The position numbers were made by a program, and so were the translations under genes. A stretch of 64,000 bases of DNA. Source: JAEXOD01 sp963663265 (GTDB taxonomy: Bacteria; Bacteroidota; Ignavibacteria; Ignavibacteriales; Melioribacteraceae). Positions 10,119-18,794 of the stretch are shown here, one piece after another. The stretch is taken from the NCBI GenBank assembly GCA_963663265.2, contig CAXXXM010000001.1, positions 372,001 to 436,000 of the forward strand. The letters run 5' to 3'. Every line of letters starts with the position of its first letter. The first letter of the stretch is position 1. The notes under the pieces are model-generated. The model saw only the letters and a list, made by a program, of their open reading frames with translations, was not told the DNA's origin and ran no database searches.

Positions 10119-11587
10119 TGTTAAAAAATTGTATCTTATGTTTATTGATAGTTGTGATTTTATCATTTAGCGGATTTCAAACAACAATGGAAACGAAAAG
10201 CCCGAAATTTAAATACTCAAAGGTTTTTAATCTTAGTTCTTCTGATATCGAATGGGTTGAATCAACCTTAAAAGAGATGTCTTTAGAAGAAAAGTGTGCT
10301 CAATTAATTTTTCCCGATGCAAACAGTAATATGTTTAAACGTGATTTGAAAGGGAAAGAAAGACTTGAGTATTTAGTAAAAGATTTAAAAGTAGGTGGTG
10401 TGGTATTTTTTGAAGGCGATATTTATAATCAAGCTGCTTTTACAAATCATTTGCAATTATTGGCTGATACCCCTTTGTTGGTTGCCTCTGACTTTGAAAG
10501 AGGCTTAGGAATGCGTTTAAAGGATGCTGTTGAATACCCTTATAACATGGCAATTGCAGCAACGCGTGATGAAAACTTAGCTTATTTAATGGGCAAATAT
10601 ACTGCCATTGAAGGACGTGCAATAGGTGTTCATCAAAATTATGCACCGGTTGTTGATATTAATCATGATTATAGAAATCCAATAGTAAACATAAGAGCAT
10701 TTTCTGATAATGTAGACTTAATTTCTAAATTTACAGATGCGTTTATAAAGGGGATGAAAGATGGGAATATGCTTACAACTGCTAAGCATTTCCCTGGACA
10801 TGGAGCAACTTCTTTGGATTCTCATAAACAAATTCCGTTAATTGATTTAACAAAAGCTGAATTTGAAAAAGAAGACTTGGTTCCATTTAAGAATGCTATT
10901 AGAGATGGTGTTACGTCAATAATGGTAGGACATCTTGAAGTTCCTGCTTATGAAAGCGAAAAAAATGTTCCGGCTTCAGTTTCTTCAAAGATTATTCAAA
11001 ATTTATTAGTGAAAAATCTTGGCTTTGACGGTCTTATTGTCAGTGATGCAATGAATATGCATGCCATTACAAAAAACTATGATGTTAAAACTGCTACTGT
11101 TAAATGTATTGAAGCCGGTACTGATATTTTAATTTTCCCTGAAGATCCTGTAGAATCTGTCAATGCATTAATTGAAGCTGTTAAAGTTGATGTAATAAAA
11201 ATTGGTAGAATTGAAAATTCTGTTAGAAAAATTCTTGCCGCTAAAAAAATGATGAAACTTGATGAGGATAGATTTATTAATCTTGCTAAAATTGAAAAGA
11301 TAGTTTCATTAAAAGATACACGCAGAGTTGCTGAACAGATTGCTGAAAAATCTATTACTTTAGTAAAAGACGAACAAAGTTTAGTTCCTGTTGATGTTAC
11401 TAAATATAAGAGTATTGCTTGTATTACGCTTAGAGATACACGAGCAAAACTTACTGACAAAAATAAAACTACTTTTGAAAAAATAATTGAAAAAGAAATT
11501 GAAAATTTAATAACAGGAAGACTTTCAAGAAAGAGTACTGATAAGGAGTATGAAAAAATGCTTACTCTTGCTTCAAAAGTGATCTGA
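10118..11587 (+). CDS. NagZ-type GH3 beta-N-acetylhexosaminidase, 5' part of a frameshifted fusion gene
   Basis: 489 residues: signal peptide (about 1-20), then a glycoside hydrolase family 3 catalytic domain. It shows the NagZ signature KHFPGHGATSLDSHKQIP (catalytic His/Asp dyad) and the nucleophile motif GLIVSDAMNM. Family enzymes remove GlcNAc from muropeptides or cell-wall fragments; the signal peptide puts this one outside the cytoplasm. The start overlaps the permease stop by one base. The frame ends at TGA 11585-11587 in the middle of the GH3 C-terminal domain, and the missing remainder is encoded in the next frame (see 11575). A full-length GH3-beta-lactamase fusion of about 957 residues would result from restoring one base. 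Confidence 0.85.
   Translation: MLKNCILCLLIVVILSFSGFQTTMETKSPKFKYSKVFNLSSSDIEWVESTLKEMSLEEKCAQLIFPDANSNMFKRDLKGKERLEYLVKDLKVGGVVFFEGDIYNQAAFTNHLQLLADTPLLVASDFERGLGMRLKDAVEYPYNMAIAATRDENLAYLMGKYTAIEGRAIGVHQNYAPVVDINHDYRNPIVNIRAFSDNVDLISKFTDAFIKGMKDGNMLTTAKHFPGHGATSLDSHKQIPLIDLTKAEFEKEDLVPFKNAIRDGVTSIMVGHLEVPAYESEKNVPASVSSKIIQNLLVKNLGFDGLIVSDAMNMHAITKNYDVKTATVKCIEAGTDILIFPEDPVESVNALIEAVKVDVIKIGRIENSVRKILAAKKMMKLDEDRFINLAKIEKIVSLKDTRRVAEQIAEKSITLVKDEQSLVPVDVTKYKSIACITLRDTRAKLTDKNKTTFEKIIEKEIENLITGRLSRKSTDKEYEKMLTLASKVI
11575..11587 (+). other. Frameshift site in the GH3-beta-lactamase gene
   Basis: The run AAAA (11575-11578) precedes GTGATCTGA. In the upstream frame this reads S-K-V-I-stop. Adding one A gives S-K-S-D-L-I-L-L and joins the downstream frame, which is open without a stop for over 1.4 kb. 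The P-site codon AAA could also re-pair after a -1 slip, but no classical X-XXY-YYZ heptamer or convincing stimulatory hairpin is seen. A single-base deletion (real, or a homopolymer sequencing error) is the simplest reading. Confidence 0.8.
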
Positions 11588-12990
11588 TTTTACTTCCAAC
11601 TTATGTAAATGTAAGATCATTTCAGGGGAGTGTAGATATTGACCAAAGGCATTCGGATTTTATTCAAAAACTTGCTGCTCTAAATAAACCTCTTGTTGTG
11701 TTAAGTTTTGGCAATCCATACATAATTAATAAGTTTAATGAAGTTCCTGCTTATTTAACATCGTACGGAAGTGTTTATTATTCCCAAAAAGCTATGGTTG
11801 ATGCTCTGTTAGGTTATTCTGGAATTAACGGAAAATTACCTATTTCAATTCCTGATACTGAGTACTCTTTTGGCGATGGTATTACACGCTATCCGTTTGA
11901 ATTAAAAGACCCTGAAAATGGGGTTAATGGTAATTATGATTTCCATGAGGTTGATTCTTTAATGCAATGGGCAATTCAAGATTCTGTTGCACCAGGTGCC
12001 GTACTTGTTGTTGGAAATAAAGGAAAAATAATATACGAAAAAGCTTTTGGGCGGTTTACTTATGATAAAAAAAGTCCAAAAGTTACTACAAAATCTTTAT
12101 TCGATTTGGCATCACTTACAAAGGTTGTGGGTACAACTTCCGAAGCAATGCAGCTTGTAACAAAAGGAGTATTAGATATTAATCAAAAAGTTGCTTTTTA
12201 TATTCCTGAATTTGGAAATAATGGGAAAGAAAAGATTACCATTAAAAATTTGTTGCTGCATAATGCAGGGTTTCCTGAATTTATTCCATTTTATTCAAAA
12301 TATAAAACTCCAGACGAAGCTATTAAAGCAATTTATGAAATGCCTTTATCTTATAAAATAGGTGAAAAATCTCTTTATAGCGATATTAGTATGATTGTGT
12401 TACAAAAGGTAATGGAAAAGATAACCGGTATTAGTATGGATAAATACTTAAAAACAAATGTATTTGCTCCGCTAAAAATGGAGAATACTTTATTTAATCC
12501 TACTAAAAGAAAAGATGAATGTTTACCTACCGAAATAGATAAGGTATGGCGTAAAAAACTTGTACAGGGGAGTGTGCATGATGAAAACGCAGCTTTCTTT
12601 AAAGGAGTATCAGGACACGCAGGATTGTTTTCAACCGGACATGATTTGGCAATTCTAATGCAGTCATATTTAAATAAGGGAAAATTTGCCGATAAGGTTA
12701 TTTTTAATTCCGCACTAATTGAAAGTTGGACAAGCAACCAGTCAAAAAATAGTTCTCGTGGATTAGGCTGGGATACTAAATCAGGGAATAAACCTTCTTG
12801 TGGTCCAAAGTTCTCTGATAAGTCGTTTGGTCATACCGGTTTTACAGGAACTTCAATATGGGTGGATAAAGAAAAGGATTTATATGTAATCCTTTTAACT
12901 AATAGAGTATATCCAACAAGAGATAATAAAAAACATATAAGATTTAGACCTTTAATTCATTCAGCAATTATTGATGCATTAGAAAAATAA
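11581..12990 (+). CDS. GH3 C-terminal domain plus beta-lactamase-fold serine hydrolase, 3' part of the frameshifted fusion
   Basis: The frame is open from 11578; the first usable start inside it is GTG 11698, which would cut the GH3 C-terminal domain, so this is better read as a continuation of 10118. Residues encoded by 11581-11880 complete the GH3 C-terminal domain (LNKPLVVLSFGNP). From about 11940 a class C beta-lactamase/esterase fold follows, with SLTK (catalytic Ser-x-x-Lys), YSD (second motif) and HTGFTG (KTG-like third motif). Such GH3-serine hydrolase fusions occur in Bacteroidota-type genomes and probably act on peptidoglycan fragments. The stop abuts the stop of the convergent gene at 12991 with no spacer. 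Confidence 0.8.
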   Translation, partial: DLILLPTYVNVRSFQGSVDIDQRHSDFIQKLAALNKPLVVLSFGNPYIINKFNEVPAYLTSYGSVYYSQKAMVDALLGYSGINGKLPISIPDTEYSFGDGITRYPFELKDPENGVNGNYDFHEVDSLMQWAIQDSVAPGAVLVVGNKGKIIYEKAFGRFTYDKKSPKVTTKSLFDLASLTKVVGTTSEAMQLVTKGVLDINQKVAFYIPEFGNNGKEKITIKNLLLHNAGFPEFIPFYSKYKTPDEAIKAIYEMPLSYKIGEKSLYSDISMIVLQKVMEKITGISMDKYLKTNVFAPLKMENTLFNPTKRKDECLPTEIDKVWRKKLVQGSVHDENAAFFKGVSGHAGLFSTGHDLAILMQSYLNKGKFADKVIFNSALIESWTSNQSKNSSRGLGWDTKSGNKPSCGPKFSDKSFGHTGFTGTSIWVDKEKDLYVILLTNRVYPTRDNKKHIRFRPLIHSAIIDALEK

Positions 12991-14337
12991 TTAAAGTTTT
13001 AAATTTAACCTTTCAATTTTACTGCTTAACGTAGTGCGGGGAATGTTTAACAATTTCGCCGCACTTGTTATATTATACCCACTTTGCTTTAATGACCATT
13101 CAATAATTTCTTTTTCTTGTTGTTCCATGAAATGTTCAAATGAAACAAAGTTGTTAAAACTATTTTTGATTACATTATTTTTGGGTGTTGGGTGTAAATT
13201 TAATAGCTCGGTTGAAATTGTTCCTGTGTAAGATAAAGCAATCATTCGTTGAACAATATTTTCAAGTTCTCTTACATTTCCTTCCCAATCATGCTCCATT
13301 AATGCTTTGTAGATAGATGAATCTACTAAACTAATTTTTTCAACTGCATTATACTTAATAAAAAAATGTTCAATCAATTCCGGAATATCTTCTTTACGCT
13401 CTCTTAACGGGGGAAGTTTTATGGGTAAAATATTTAACCTGTAAAATAAATCTTTTCTAAACAATTGCTGTTCAACTTTTTCTTTTAGGTTAGCTTTTGT
13501 AGCTCCAATTATTCTTACATCAATATCAATAGTTTCTGAACTTCCTATTCTGTTAATTTCTCTTTCTTGAAGTACTCTTAATAATTTAACCTGCATGCTT
13601 AATGGAAAATCATCAATATCATCAATAAAAATTGTTCCTTTATTTGCCCTTTCAAAAAGCCCTATATGCCGTTTAATAGCTCCTGTAAAAGCACCTTTTT
13701 CATGCCCAAACAATTCACTTTCAAGCAAACTTTCGGGTATAGATGAACAACTTACAGTAACAAAATTTTCGTTTTTTCTATTGCCTTGTAAGTGTAATGC
13801 TTTTGCAACAACTTCTTTTCCTGTACCGCTTTCGCCTTCAATTAAAACTGTGCTGTCATTAGAAGCAATTTGGCTAATTGTATTTCTTAGTTTTTGCATA
13901 ACTGTACTGCTTCCGACAATGCTTTTGTTTTCCAAAAATGTTAATCGGTTTTTCAAGGCTTTGTTTTCATCAATAACCGATTGAATTTCTCTAATATTTT
14001 TTAAAATTGATAAAAGTTTTTCTGGTGAAAAAGGCTTTGTTAAATAATCATATGCCCCAATTTTTAAGGCTGTAACGGCAGTTTCAACTGTTGCAAATGC
14101 AGTTATTAATATTACTTTGCATTTAGGGTCTTTTTCCATAACATGCTTTAAAATATCTAAACCATTTACTTTTGGTAGACGCAAATCCGTTAATACTATT
14201 TCTGGACTTGTTTGGTTGAATAGGTTAATTCCAACTTCACCATCTTCAGCTGTATAAACTTCAAAATTCTCTTTTGTTAAAATATTAGCAAGAGAAACTC
14301 TTGTAATCTTTTCATCTTCAATTATTAATAATTTCAT
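12991..14337 (-). CDS. NtrC-family sigma-54-dependent response regulator
   Basis: 448 residues. The receiver domain has phospho-acceptor Asp51 (IVLTDLRLPKVNG), acidic Glu7/Asp8 and Lys101. The AAA+ domain has Walker A GESGTGKE (168-175) and the sigma-54-contacting loop GAFTGA (215-220). The Fis-type C-terminal helix-turn-helix is NITSAAKLLNIPRTTLSSKI. It activates sigma-54 promoters when phosphorylated. The start lies 20 bp inside the upstream kinase gene, so the pair is translationally coupled and almost certainly cognate. All key residues are intact. The target promoter is not identifiable in this window. Confidence 0.93.
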   Translation of the reverse strand: MKLLIIEDEKITRVSLANILTKENFEVYTAEDGEVGINLFNQTSPEIVLTDLRLPKVNGLDILKHVMEKDPKCKVILITAFATVETAVTALKIGAYDYLTKPFSPEKLLSILKNIREIQSVIDENKALKNRLTFLENKSIVGSSTVMQKLRNTISQIASNDSTVLIEGESGTGKEVVAKALHLQGNRKNENFVTVSCSSIPESLLESELFGHEKGAFTGAIKRHIGLFERANKGTIFIDDIDDFPLSMQVKLLRVLQEREINRIGSSETIDIDVRIIGATKANLKEKVEQQLFRKDLFYRLNILPIKLPPLRERKEDIPELIEHFFIKYNAVEKISLVDSSIYKALMEHDWEGNVRELENIVQRMIALSYTGTISTELLNLHPTPKNNVIKNSFNNFVSFEHFMEQQEKEIIEWSLKQSGYNITSAAKLLNIPRTTLSSKIERLNLKL

Positions 14338-15787
14338 CGCTTGCCGGTAATGTTACTATAAATGTTGTTTCTGGTAAAGGTTTGCTGGATACAGTTATTT
14401 TGCCGCCATGTGATTCAATAATTCCTAAACATACAGAAAGACCTAAGCCTGTACCTGTTCCAATATCTTTTGTGGTATAGAAAGGGTCAAATATTTTTTT
14501 TATGTTTTTTGGTTCAATACCACACCCATTGTCTTTAATTTCAAGGCAGACAGTATTGTTTAGCAAGTATGTATAAATATGAATATAACCTTTATCTTCA
14601 ATTGCGTCAGCACTATTTAAAACCAAGTTCATTACAACTTCTTGAAACAAATGGTATTCAATTCTAACATTTGGAATAGAATTGTTTAGATGAAGCTGTA
14701 TATCAATATTTTTTGCTTTAAGTCTATATTCAAATAAATTTATTACTTTTTGAATTGATTCATTTATGTTAATAAGATTGTTTGATATAGGTTGTTGCCT
14801 TGCAAAACCGAGCAGCTTTTTTACAACCATTTCAATATTGTCTATTCCTTCGCTAATTAAATCCAAGTATTCTTTTACAAGCTCTTTGTTATCTGGTTCA
14901 TTATTAATAGCATATAAACACGATTTTATGCCATTTAATGGATTGTTAACTTGATGAGCAACACCGGATGCCAATCGTCCAATTGAAGCTAATTTTTCAG
15001 CTTGATAAATTTGTTTTTGTGCAGTTTCTAAATCTTCTTTTGATTTTTCTAATCGAGTTTTCATTAAACCAAATTGCTTAAATAAAAAGCCGATTTCATC
15101 ATTTGTTTCCGGAAAAGAAAAAGTAAAATTTGTTACAAAATCAATTTGATCGATAGCCGAAACTAAATTTCCTAATTTGGAAGTCATCTTTTTTACAGAA
15201 ATATATAATATCCCTAAAACTAATGAAGAAACAAGAAGAGTTGCTCCCATTAATATGAAGAAAATACTTCTTATTTCTTTTCTTAATGGTTCTGCATCAA
15301 AAGCTATTTTTGCAGATCCCCAATTCCTACTCGAATATTGAAAAACCAAATCGGCTTCAATAATCCAGCCTTGATTTTTAGAGTTGAAAATTTTGATAAA
15401 TTCTTTATTTGGGGCATATCTTATTAACGAAAAGGAAGGATTTGTTTTAATTTGGTTGTTTTGTGATATTCTTGAAATAATTAACGTACCAGTTCTATCA
15501 TAAATTGAAACATATTTTACATTACCTAATCTATTAATAAAATTATCTATATATGTTTCAAGGATATTATCTTTTTGAAATACGCTGTTCTCTTCAAATA
15601 TTAGAGCATCCATCAATGTAACAGAAAAAGTTTGCGAAACAGAAAGCACATTTTGAGCTTCTTTTTGAATAATAATTTCTCGCCACTTTAACAATAAGAC
15701 AATAGAAATTAATAACATTAATGCTATTATAACAACACCAATATTAGTTACAATTTTTGTCTTTAAACTCGATTTAAAGTTTACCAT
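14318..15787 (-). CDS. Sensor histidine kinase, partner of the NtrC-type regulator
   Basis: 489 residues: TM1 (about 12-33), an extracytoplasmic domain of about 140 residues, TM2 (about 177-199), a HAMP-like linker and coiled coil (about 200-265), HisKA with GVAHQVNNPLNGI (His about 281) and HATPase_c with NLVLNSADAIED, DNGCGIEP and GTGTGLGLSVCLGI. The His is followed by Gln rather than the commoner Glu. It overlaps the response regulator by 20 bp and lies 2 bp after the binding protein gene, so the three form one operon. The binding protein probably provides the ligand signal to the periplasmic domain (inference). Confidence 0.92.
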   Translation of the reverse strand: MVNFKSSLKTKIVTNIGVVIIALMLLISIVLLLKWREIIIQKEAQNVLSVSQTFSVTLMDALIFEENSVFQKDNILETYIDNFINRLGNVKYVSIYDRTGTLIISRISQNNQIKTNPSFSLIRYAPNKEFIKIFNSKNQGWIIEADLVFQYSSRNWGSAKIAFDAEPLRKEIRSIFFILMGATLLVSSLVLGILYISVKKMTSKLGNLVSAIDQIDFVTNFTFSFPETNDEIGFLFKQFGLMKTRLEKSKEDLETAQKQIYQAEKLASIGRLASGVAHQVNNPLNGIKSCLYAINNEPDNKELVKEYLDLISEGIDNIEMVVKKLLGFARQQPISNNLININESIQKVINLFEYRLKAKNIDIQLHLNNSIPNVRIEYHLFQEVVMNLVLNSADAIEDKGYIHIYTYLLNNTVCLEIKDNGCGIEPKNIKKIFDPFYTTKDIGTGTGLGLSVCLGIIESHGGKITVSSKPLPETTFIVTLPASDEIINN

Positions 15788-15789
15788 TT

Positions 15790-16701
15790 CTATTTATGAT
15801 TTATTTGGCGTATAATGTTGTAATCAGAGTCTATTGCTTCGGTAAAGCCATATACAAATTCATTATCCCAGCCTTTAGTTATTTCCTGTCTCTTTTTAAT
15901 GTTATTATTAATTTCTATTAATGCTTTTTTTATTTCTTTTACTAATTCTTTATCGTAATTAGGTGCAACAACCAAAGGGGAAGTAGGGATTGGATCAGAA
16001 TACAAAATTATTTTTACTTTTTCTTTTATTTGAGATGTTACTAAATATTCTCTTGTTACACCCAAATCGTATACACCTTTTGTAACTTGATAAATTACAC
16101 TTTGATGGTGTGGAAAATTTTGTACTTCTGCCATGTCAGAAATTTTTATATTATTGTTCCTAAATTCTTTATTTATTAACCAATTTGATGAAAAAGATTC
16201 TTTTGATGGTAGTGCTAAACGTTTGTGTTTTATATCCTTTATACTATTTATTCCGCTATTAGCTTTTGCAATTAAGACAGAGCGAGCATATGGTTGTTGA
16301 TTTTCATTTAATGGTTTAAGAATGGGGATAATACCAAAAGATGCATGGGCTTTTGTGTAAACAAAAGAACCAATAAATGCAGCTGATACTTTATTAGTTA
16401 CTAACATTTCTACCGCATCATTGTAATCGCTGCTAAGTTTTAATTCAAATCGATATTTAGTCTTTGATGTTAAGTAGTCTAAAACAGGCTGATATCCTCT
16501 ATAAATGATGTTTGGAGGATATCTTGATATTACTCCAATGTAAACCACAGGTTTATGATATAACAGAGTATCAATTTCGTTCTCAGAATTTGTTGTTATC
16601 AACCTTTCAATATCTAATGAAAAGTTATAAAATATTACTGTAAAAAAAAGGACAACAAAAAGCGAAAGAGAAATTAGCAGATATAGCTTTTGTTTTGACA
16701 T
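15790..16701 (-). CDS. PhnD-like periplasmic substrate-binding protein
   Basis: About 303 residues from ATG 16701 (an in-frame TTG at 16743 would add 14 residues). One N-terminal hydrophobic segment, an uncleaved anchor or signal peptide, precedes a phosphate/phosphonate-binding (PhnD/SsuA/TauA-like) fold: VYIGVISRYPPNIIYRGYQP, then AAFIGSFVYTKAH, KRLALPSKESFSSNWL and NFPHHQSVIYQV. No transporter ATPase or permease is adjacent. It is the first gene of an operon with a histidine kinase and an NtrC-type regulator, so it is more likely a ligand-sensing component than a transport protein. The ligand is unknown; phosphonate, phosphite or another oxyanion are family possibilities. Confidence 0.85.
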   Translation of the reverse strand: MSKQKLYLLISLSLFVVLFFTVIFYNFSLDIERLITTNSENEIDTLLYHKPVVYIGVISRYPPNIIYRGYQPVLDYLTSKTKYRFELKLSSDYNDAVEMLVTNKVSAAFIGSFVYTKAHASFGIIPILKPLNENQQPYARSVLIAKANSGINSIKDIKHKRLALPSKESFSSNWLINKEFRNNNIKISDMAEVQNFPHHQSVIYQVTKGVYDLGVTREYLVTSQIKEKVKIILYSDPIPTSPLVVAPNYDKELVKEIKKALIEINNNIKKRQEITKGWDNEFVYGFTEAIDSDYNIIRQINHK

Positions 16702-16791
16702 TATTGAATTTAATTTTATACAACATATAATTAAAATTACCAAATATTAAACGAAGTTGCAAATAATATTCTTGGGTCTTATTAATGTTTC

Positions 16792-16814
16792 TAAATGCAA
16801 GCAACTTGCATTTA
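16792..16814. promoter_or_regulatory. Candidate Zur operator
   Basis: A perfect 10-bp inverted repeat, TAAATGCAAG-CAA-CTTGCATTTA, centred 37 bp before the Fur-family regulator start. The length and symmetry fit a Fur/Zur dimer site, and its position predicts zinc-dependent autoregulation of the zur-znuACB operon. The divergent binding-protein gene starts at 16701, so the site could affect both directions. Confidence 0.65.
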
Positions 16815-16839
16815 AGAAATCTATTTATTAACTTTAATT

Positions 16840-17235
16840 ATGGAAAAATTTATTACTATATTAAAAAGTGCAGGTTACAAGCTGACTAACCAAAGAAAAA
16901 GTGTTCTTTGTGTAATTCTTTCTGCTGAAAAACCGGTTTCGTTAAAAGATATTCAGAATAGTTGTCTAAATATTGATTTTGCGAGCATTTACCGTATTGT
17001 AAATCTGTTTTTAGAACTAAATATTGTAAGAAAAGTTAACTTTGGGGAAAGATATTTGCGGTATGAAATTGAAACTGAACACATGCATCATCATCATGTT
17101 GTTTGCAGTAAATGTGGCTGTATTAAAAAAATTGATTATTGCTTAGTAAAGGATTTAGAAAAATTAACAAACTTTAAAATTTTAGAACATTCTATGGAGT
17201 TTATTGGTTTATGTCCAAAATGCAAAAACAAATAG
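16840..17235 (+). CDS. zur: Fur-family metalloregulator, probably Zur
   Basis: 131 residues. An N-terminal winged helix (about 1-80, TNQRKSVLCVIL, DFASIYRIVNLFLEL) precedes a His-rich hinge HMHHHHVVCSKCGC and the dimerisation domain. Two CxxC pairs, Cys89/Cys92 and Cys125/Cys128, form the structural zinc site; His81-His86, Cys101 and His117 are candidate sensory ligands. The gene directly precedes and overlaps znuA by 25 bp, so it is assigned to zinc rather than iron control from context. A near-perfect palindrome at 16792 is the likely operator. Confidence 0.88.
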   Translation: MEKFITILKSAGYKLTNQRKSVLCVILSAEKPVSLKDIQNSCLNIDFASIYRIVNLFLELNIVRKVNFGERYLRYEIETEHMHHHHVVCSKCGCIKKIDYCLVKDLEKLTNFKILEHSMEFIGLCPKCKNK

Positions 17236-18056
17236 TTATATATATATTATTATTATTTGGATTTATTGGTTGTTCAAAACAACAAAAAGAATCTGATAAA
17301 AAAATAAACGTTACCGTATCAATTGTAACTTATGCCGATTTTGTAAAAAATATTGGTGGAGAAAAAGTTAATATTAATACGATGATTCCTCAAAACTCAA
17401 ATCCTCACGATTATGAACCCATTCCTTCACAAATTGTTGAGTTAGCAAAAAGTGATGTTTATTTCAAAATTGGGGGATACTTTGATTTTGAAGATGTATT
17501 GTTGAATAAAGTAAAAGATGTAAAAACCGATTTAAAAGTTGTTGATTGTTCTAAAGGAATCACTTTTATTGAAAAAGATCCTCACGTTTGGCTTGGTATT
17601 AATGAAGCAAAAATAATTCTTAATAATATTTATAACGGATTAAAAGATATTTCGCCGGATGATAGTGCATATTTTAGAAAAAATTACGAAACTTATATTA
17701 ATAAAATTAATATTGCTGATAATAATTTATCTGAAAGTTTTGAAAAGCTGACAATTAAACATGTTCTCGTTTTTCATCCTGCCTGGAATTACTTTTTTAA
17801 AAGGTATAATTTAATACAAATTGGTATAGAACAACTTGGTAAAGAACCAAATGCCCAAGATTTAAAAAACATATTAAATTTTGCCAAAGAAAAGAAAATA
17901 AGAGTAATTTATGTTGAACCGCAGTTTAATAAAGATTCGGCAATTTCCATTGCGGAACAAATTGGAGCAGATATTAGTGTAATTAACAATATCCCTGCAA
18001 GTTATTTGGAAAATCTAAAACATTTACAAAAATCAATTTCAAGTAGTAACTTATGA
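17211..18056 (+). CDS. znuA: Zinc ABC transporter substrate-binding lipoprotein
   Basis: 281 residues (or 278 from ATG 17220). It has a lipoprotein signal peptide with lipobox GFIGC, then a cluster A-I metal-binding fold. Likely metal ligands are the His in NPHDYEP, DPHVWLG and HPAWNYF, and an acidic residue near the C-terminus (EPQFNKDSA). The His-rich loop seen in many ZnuA proteins is absent. It delivers zinc to the ZnuBC complex encoded downstream. It begins inside the zur gene (25-bp overlap) and ends in a 4-bp ATGA overlap with the ATPase gene, so the operon is tightly coupled. Confidence 0.9.
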   Translation: MSKMQKQIVIYILLLFGFIGCSKQQKESDKKINVTVSIVTYADFVKNIGGEKVNINTMIPQNSNPHDYEPIPSQIVELAKSDVYFKIGGYFDFEDVLLNKVKDVKTDLKVVDCSKGITFIEKDPHVWLGINEAKIILNNIYNGLKDISPDDSAYFRKNYETYINKINIADNNLSESFEKLTIKHVLVFHPAWNYFFKRYNLIQIGIEQLGKEPNAQDLKNILNFAKEKKIRVIYVEPQFNKDSAISIAEQIGADISVINNIPASYLENLKHLQKSISSSNL

Positions 18057-18793
18057 TAAATGCAATTAGCATAAAAGAATTAAATGTTGTACTTGGCGAT
18101 TTTTTAGTACTTCAAGATATTAACCTGCAAATTGAGGAAAAGGAATTTTTGGGTATTATTGGTCCAAATGGGGGAGGAAAAACTACTTTACTGAAAGCTT
18201 TATTGGGGCTTATTAGACCAATTAAGGGTGAAATAAAAATTTTTGATGAACCTCTTCAGGTTAATAGAAAATTTATTGGTTATGTCCCCCAATTTTCAAA
18301 CTTTGAAAAAGATTATCCTATTTCTGTTTATGATGTTGTGAAACTTGGAACAATTGGGAACAAAGAAAATAGAGAATCAATAGATATTAATTCTGTTTTA
18401 GCTAAAGTTGAGATGCTGGAATTTAAAGATAGGTTAATTGGGCAGCTATCCGGAGGACAAAAACAGCGTGTGTTAATTGCTCGTGCTTTGGCATCTAACC
18501 CTAAAATTTTGTTGTTAGACGAGCCAACAGCAAGTGTAGATACAAAATCCGGTAAAACTTTTTATGAACTACTTAGAGTATTGAATGATGAAATTACTAT
18601 TGTTTTAGTTTCGCATGATATGGGAGTTTTATCTCAATACGTAAAAAAGATTGCTTGTCTTAATAAAACATTGGCTTATCACGATTCAAAAGAGATTACG
18701 CACGAAATGCTTGAATCTACTTATCATTGTCCGGTTGATTTAATTGCACATGGTGTACCTCATAGAGTATTAGGGGAGTATAAATTACATTAA
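18053..18793 (+). CDS. znuC: Zinc ABC transporter ATP-binding protein
   Basis: 246 residues, a single nucleotide-binding domain. Walker A GPNGGGKTTLLK, Q-loop VPQFSNF, ABC signature LSGGQKQRVLIARAL, Walker B ILLLDEPTASVD and switch His in VLVSHDMG are all present. It powers the metal permease encoded next. It overlaps the binding-protein gene by 4 bp and is 1 bp from the permease gene. Mn/Zn specificity comes from the operon context with the Zur-type regulator, not from this subunit. Confidence 0.92.
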   Translation: MINAISIKELNVVLGDFLVLQDINLQIEEKEFLGIIGPNGGGKTTLLKALLGLIRPIKGEIKIFDEPLQVNRKFIGYVPQFSNFEKDYPISVYDVVKLGTIGNKENRESIDINSVLAKVEMLEFKDRLIGQLSGGQKQRVLIARALASNPKILLLDEPTASVDTKSGKTFYELLRVLNDEITIVLVSHDMGVLSQYVKKIACLNKTLAYHDSKEITHEMLESTYHCPVDLIAHGVPHRVLGEYKLH

Positions 18794-18794
18794 T

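Noticed and set aside
11575..11587. Programmed -1 frameshift
   Set aside because: Only a four-A run is present, without a proper slippery heptamer or clear downstream structure; a single-base deletion is simpler. Kept as a possibility only.
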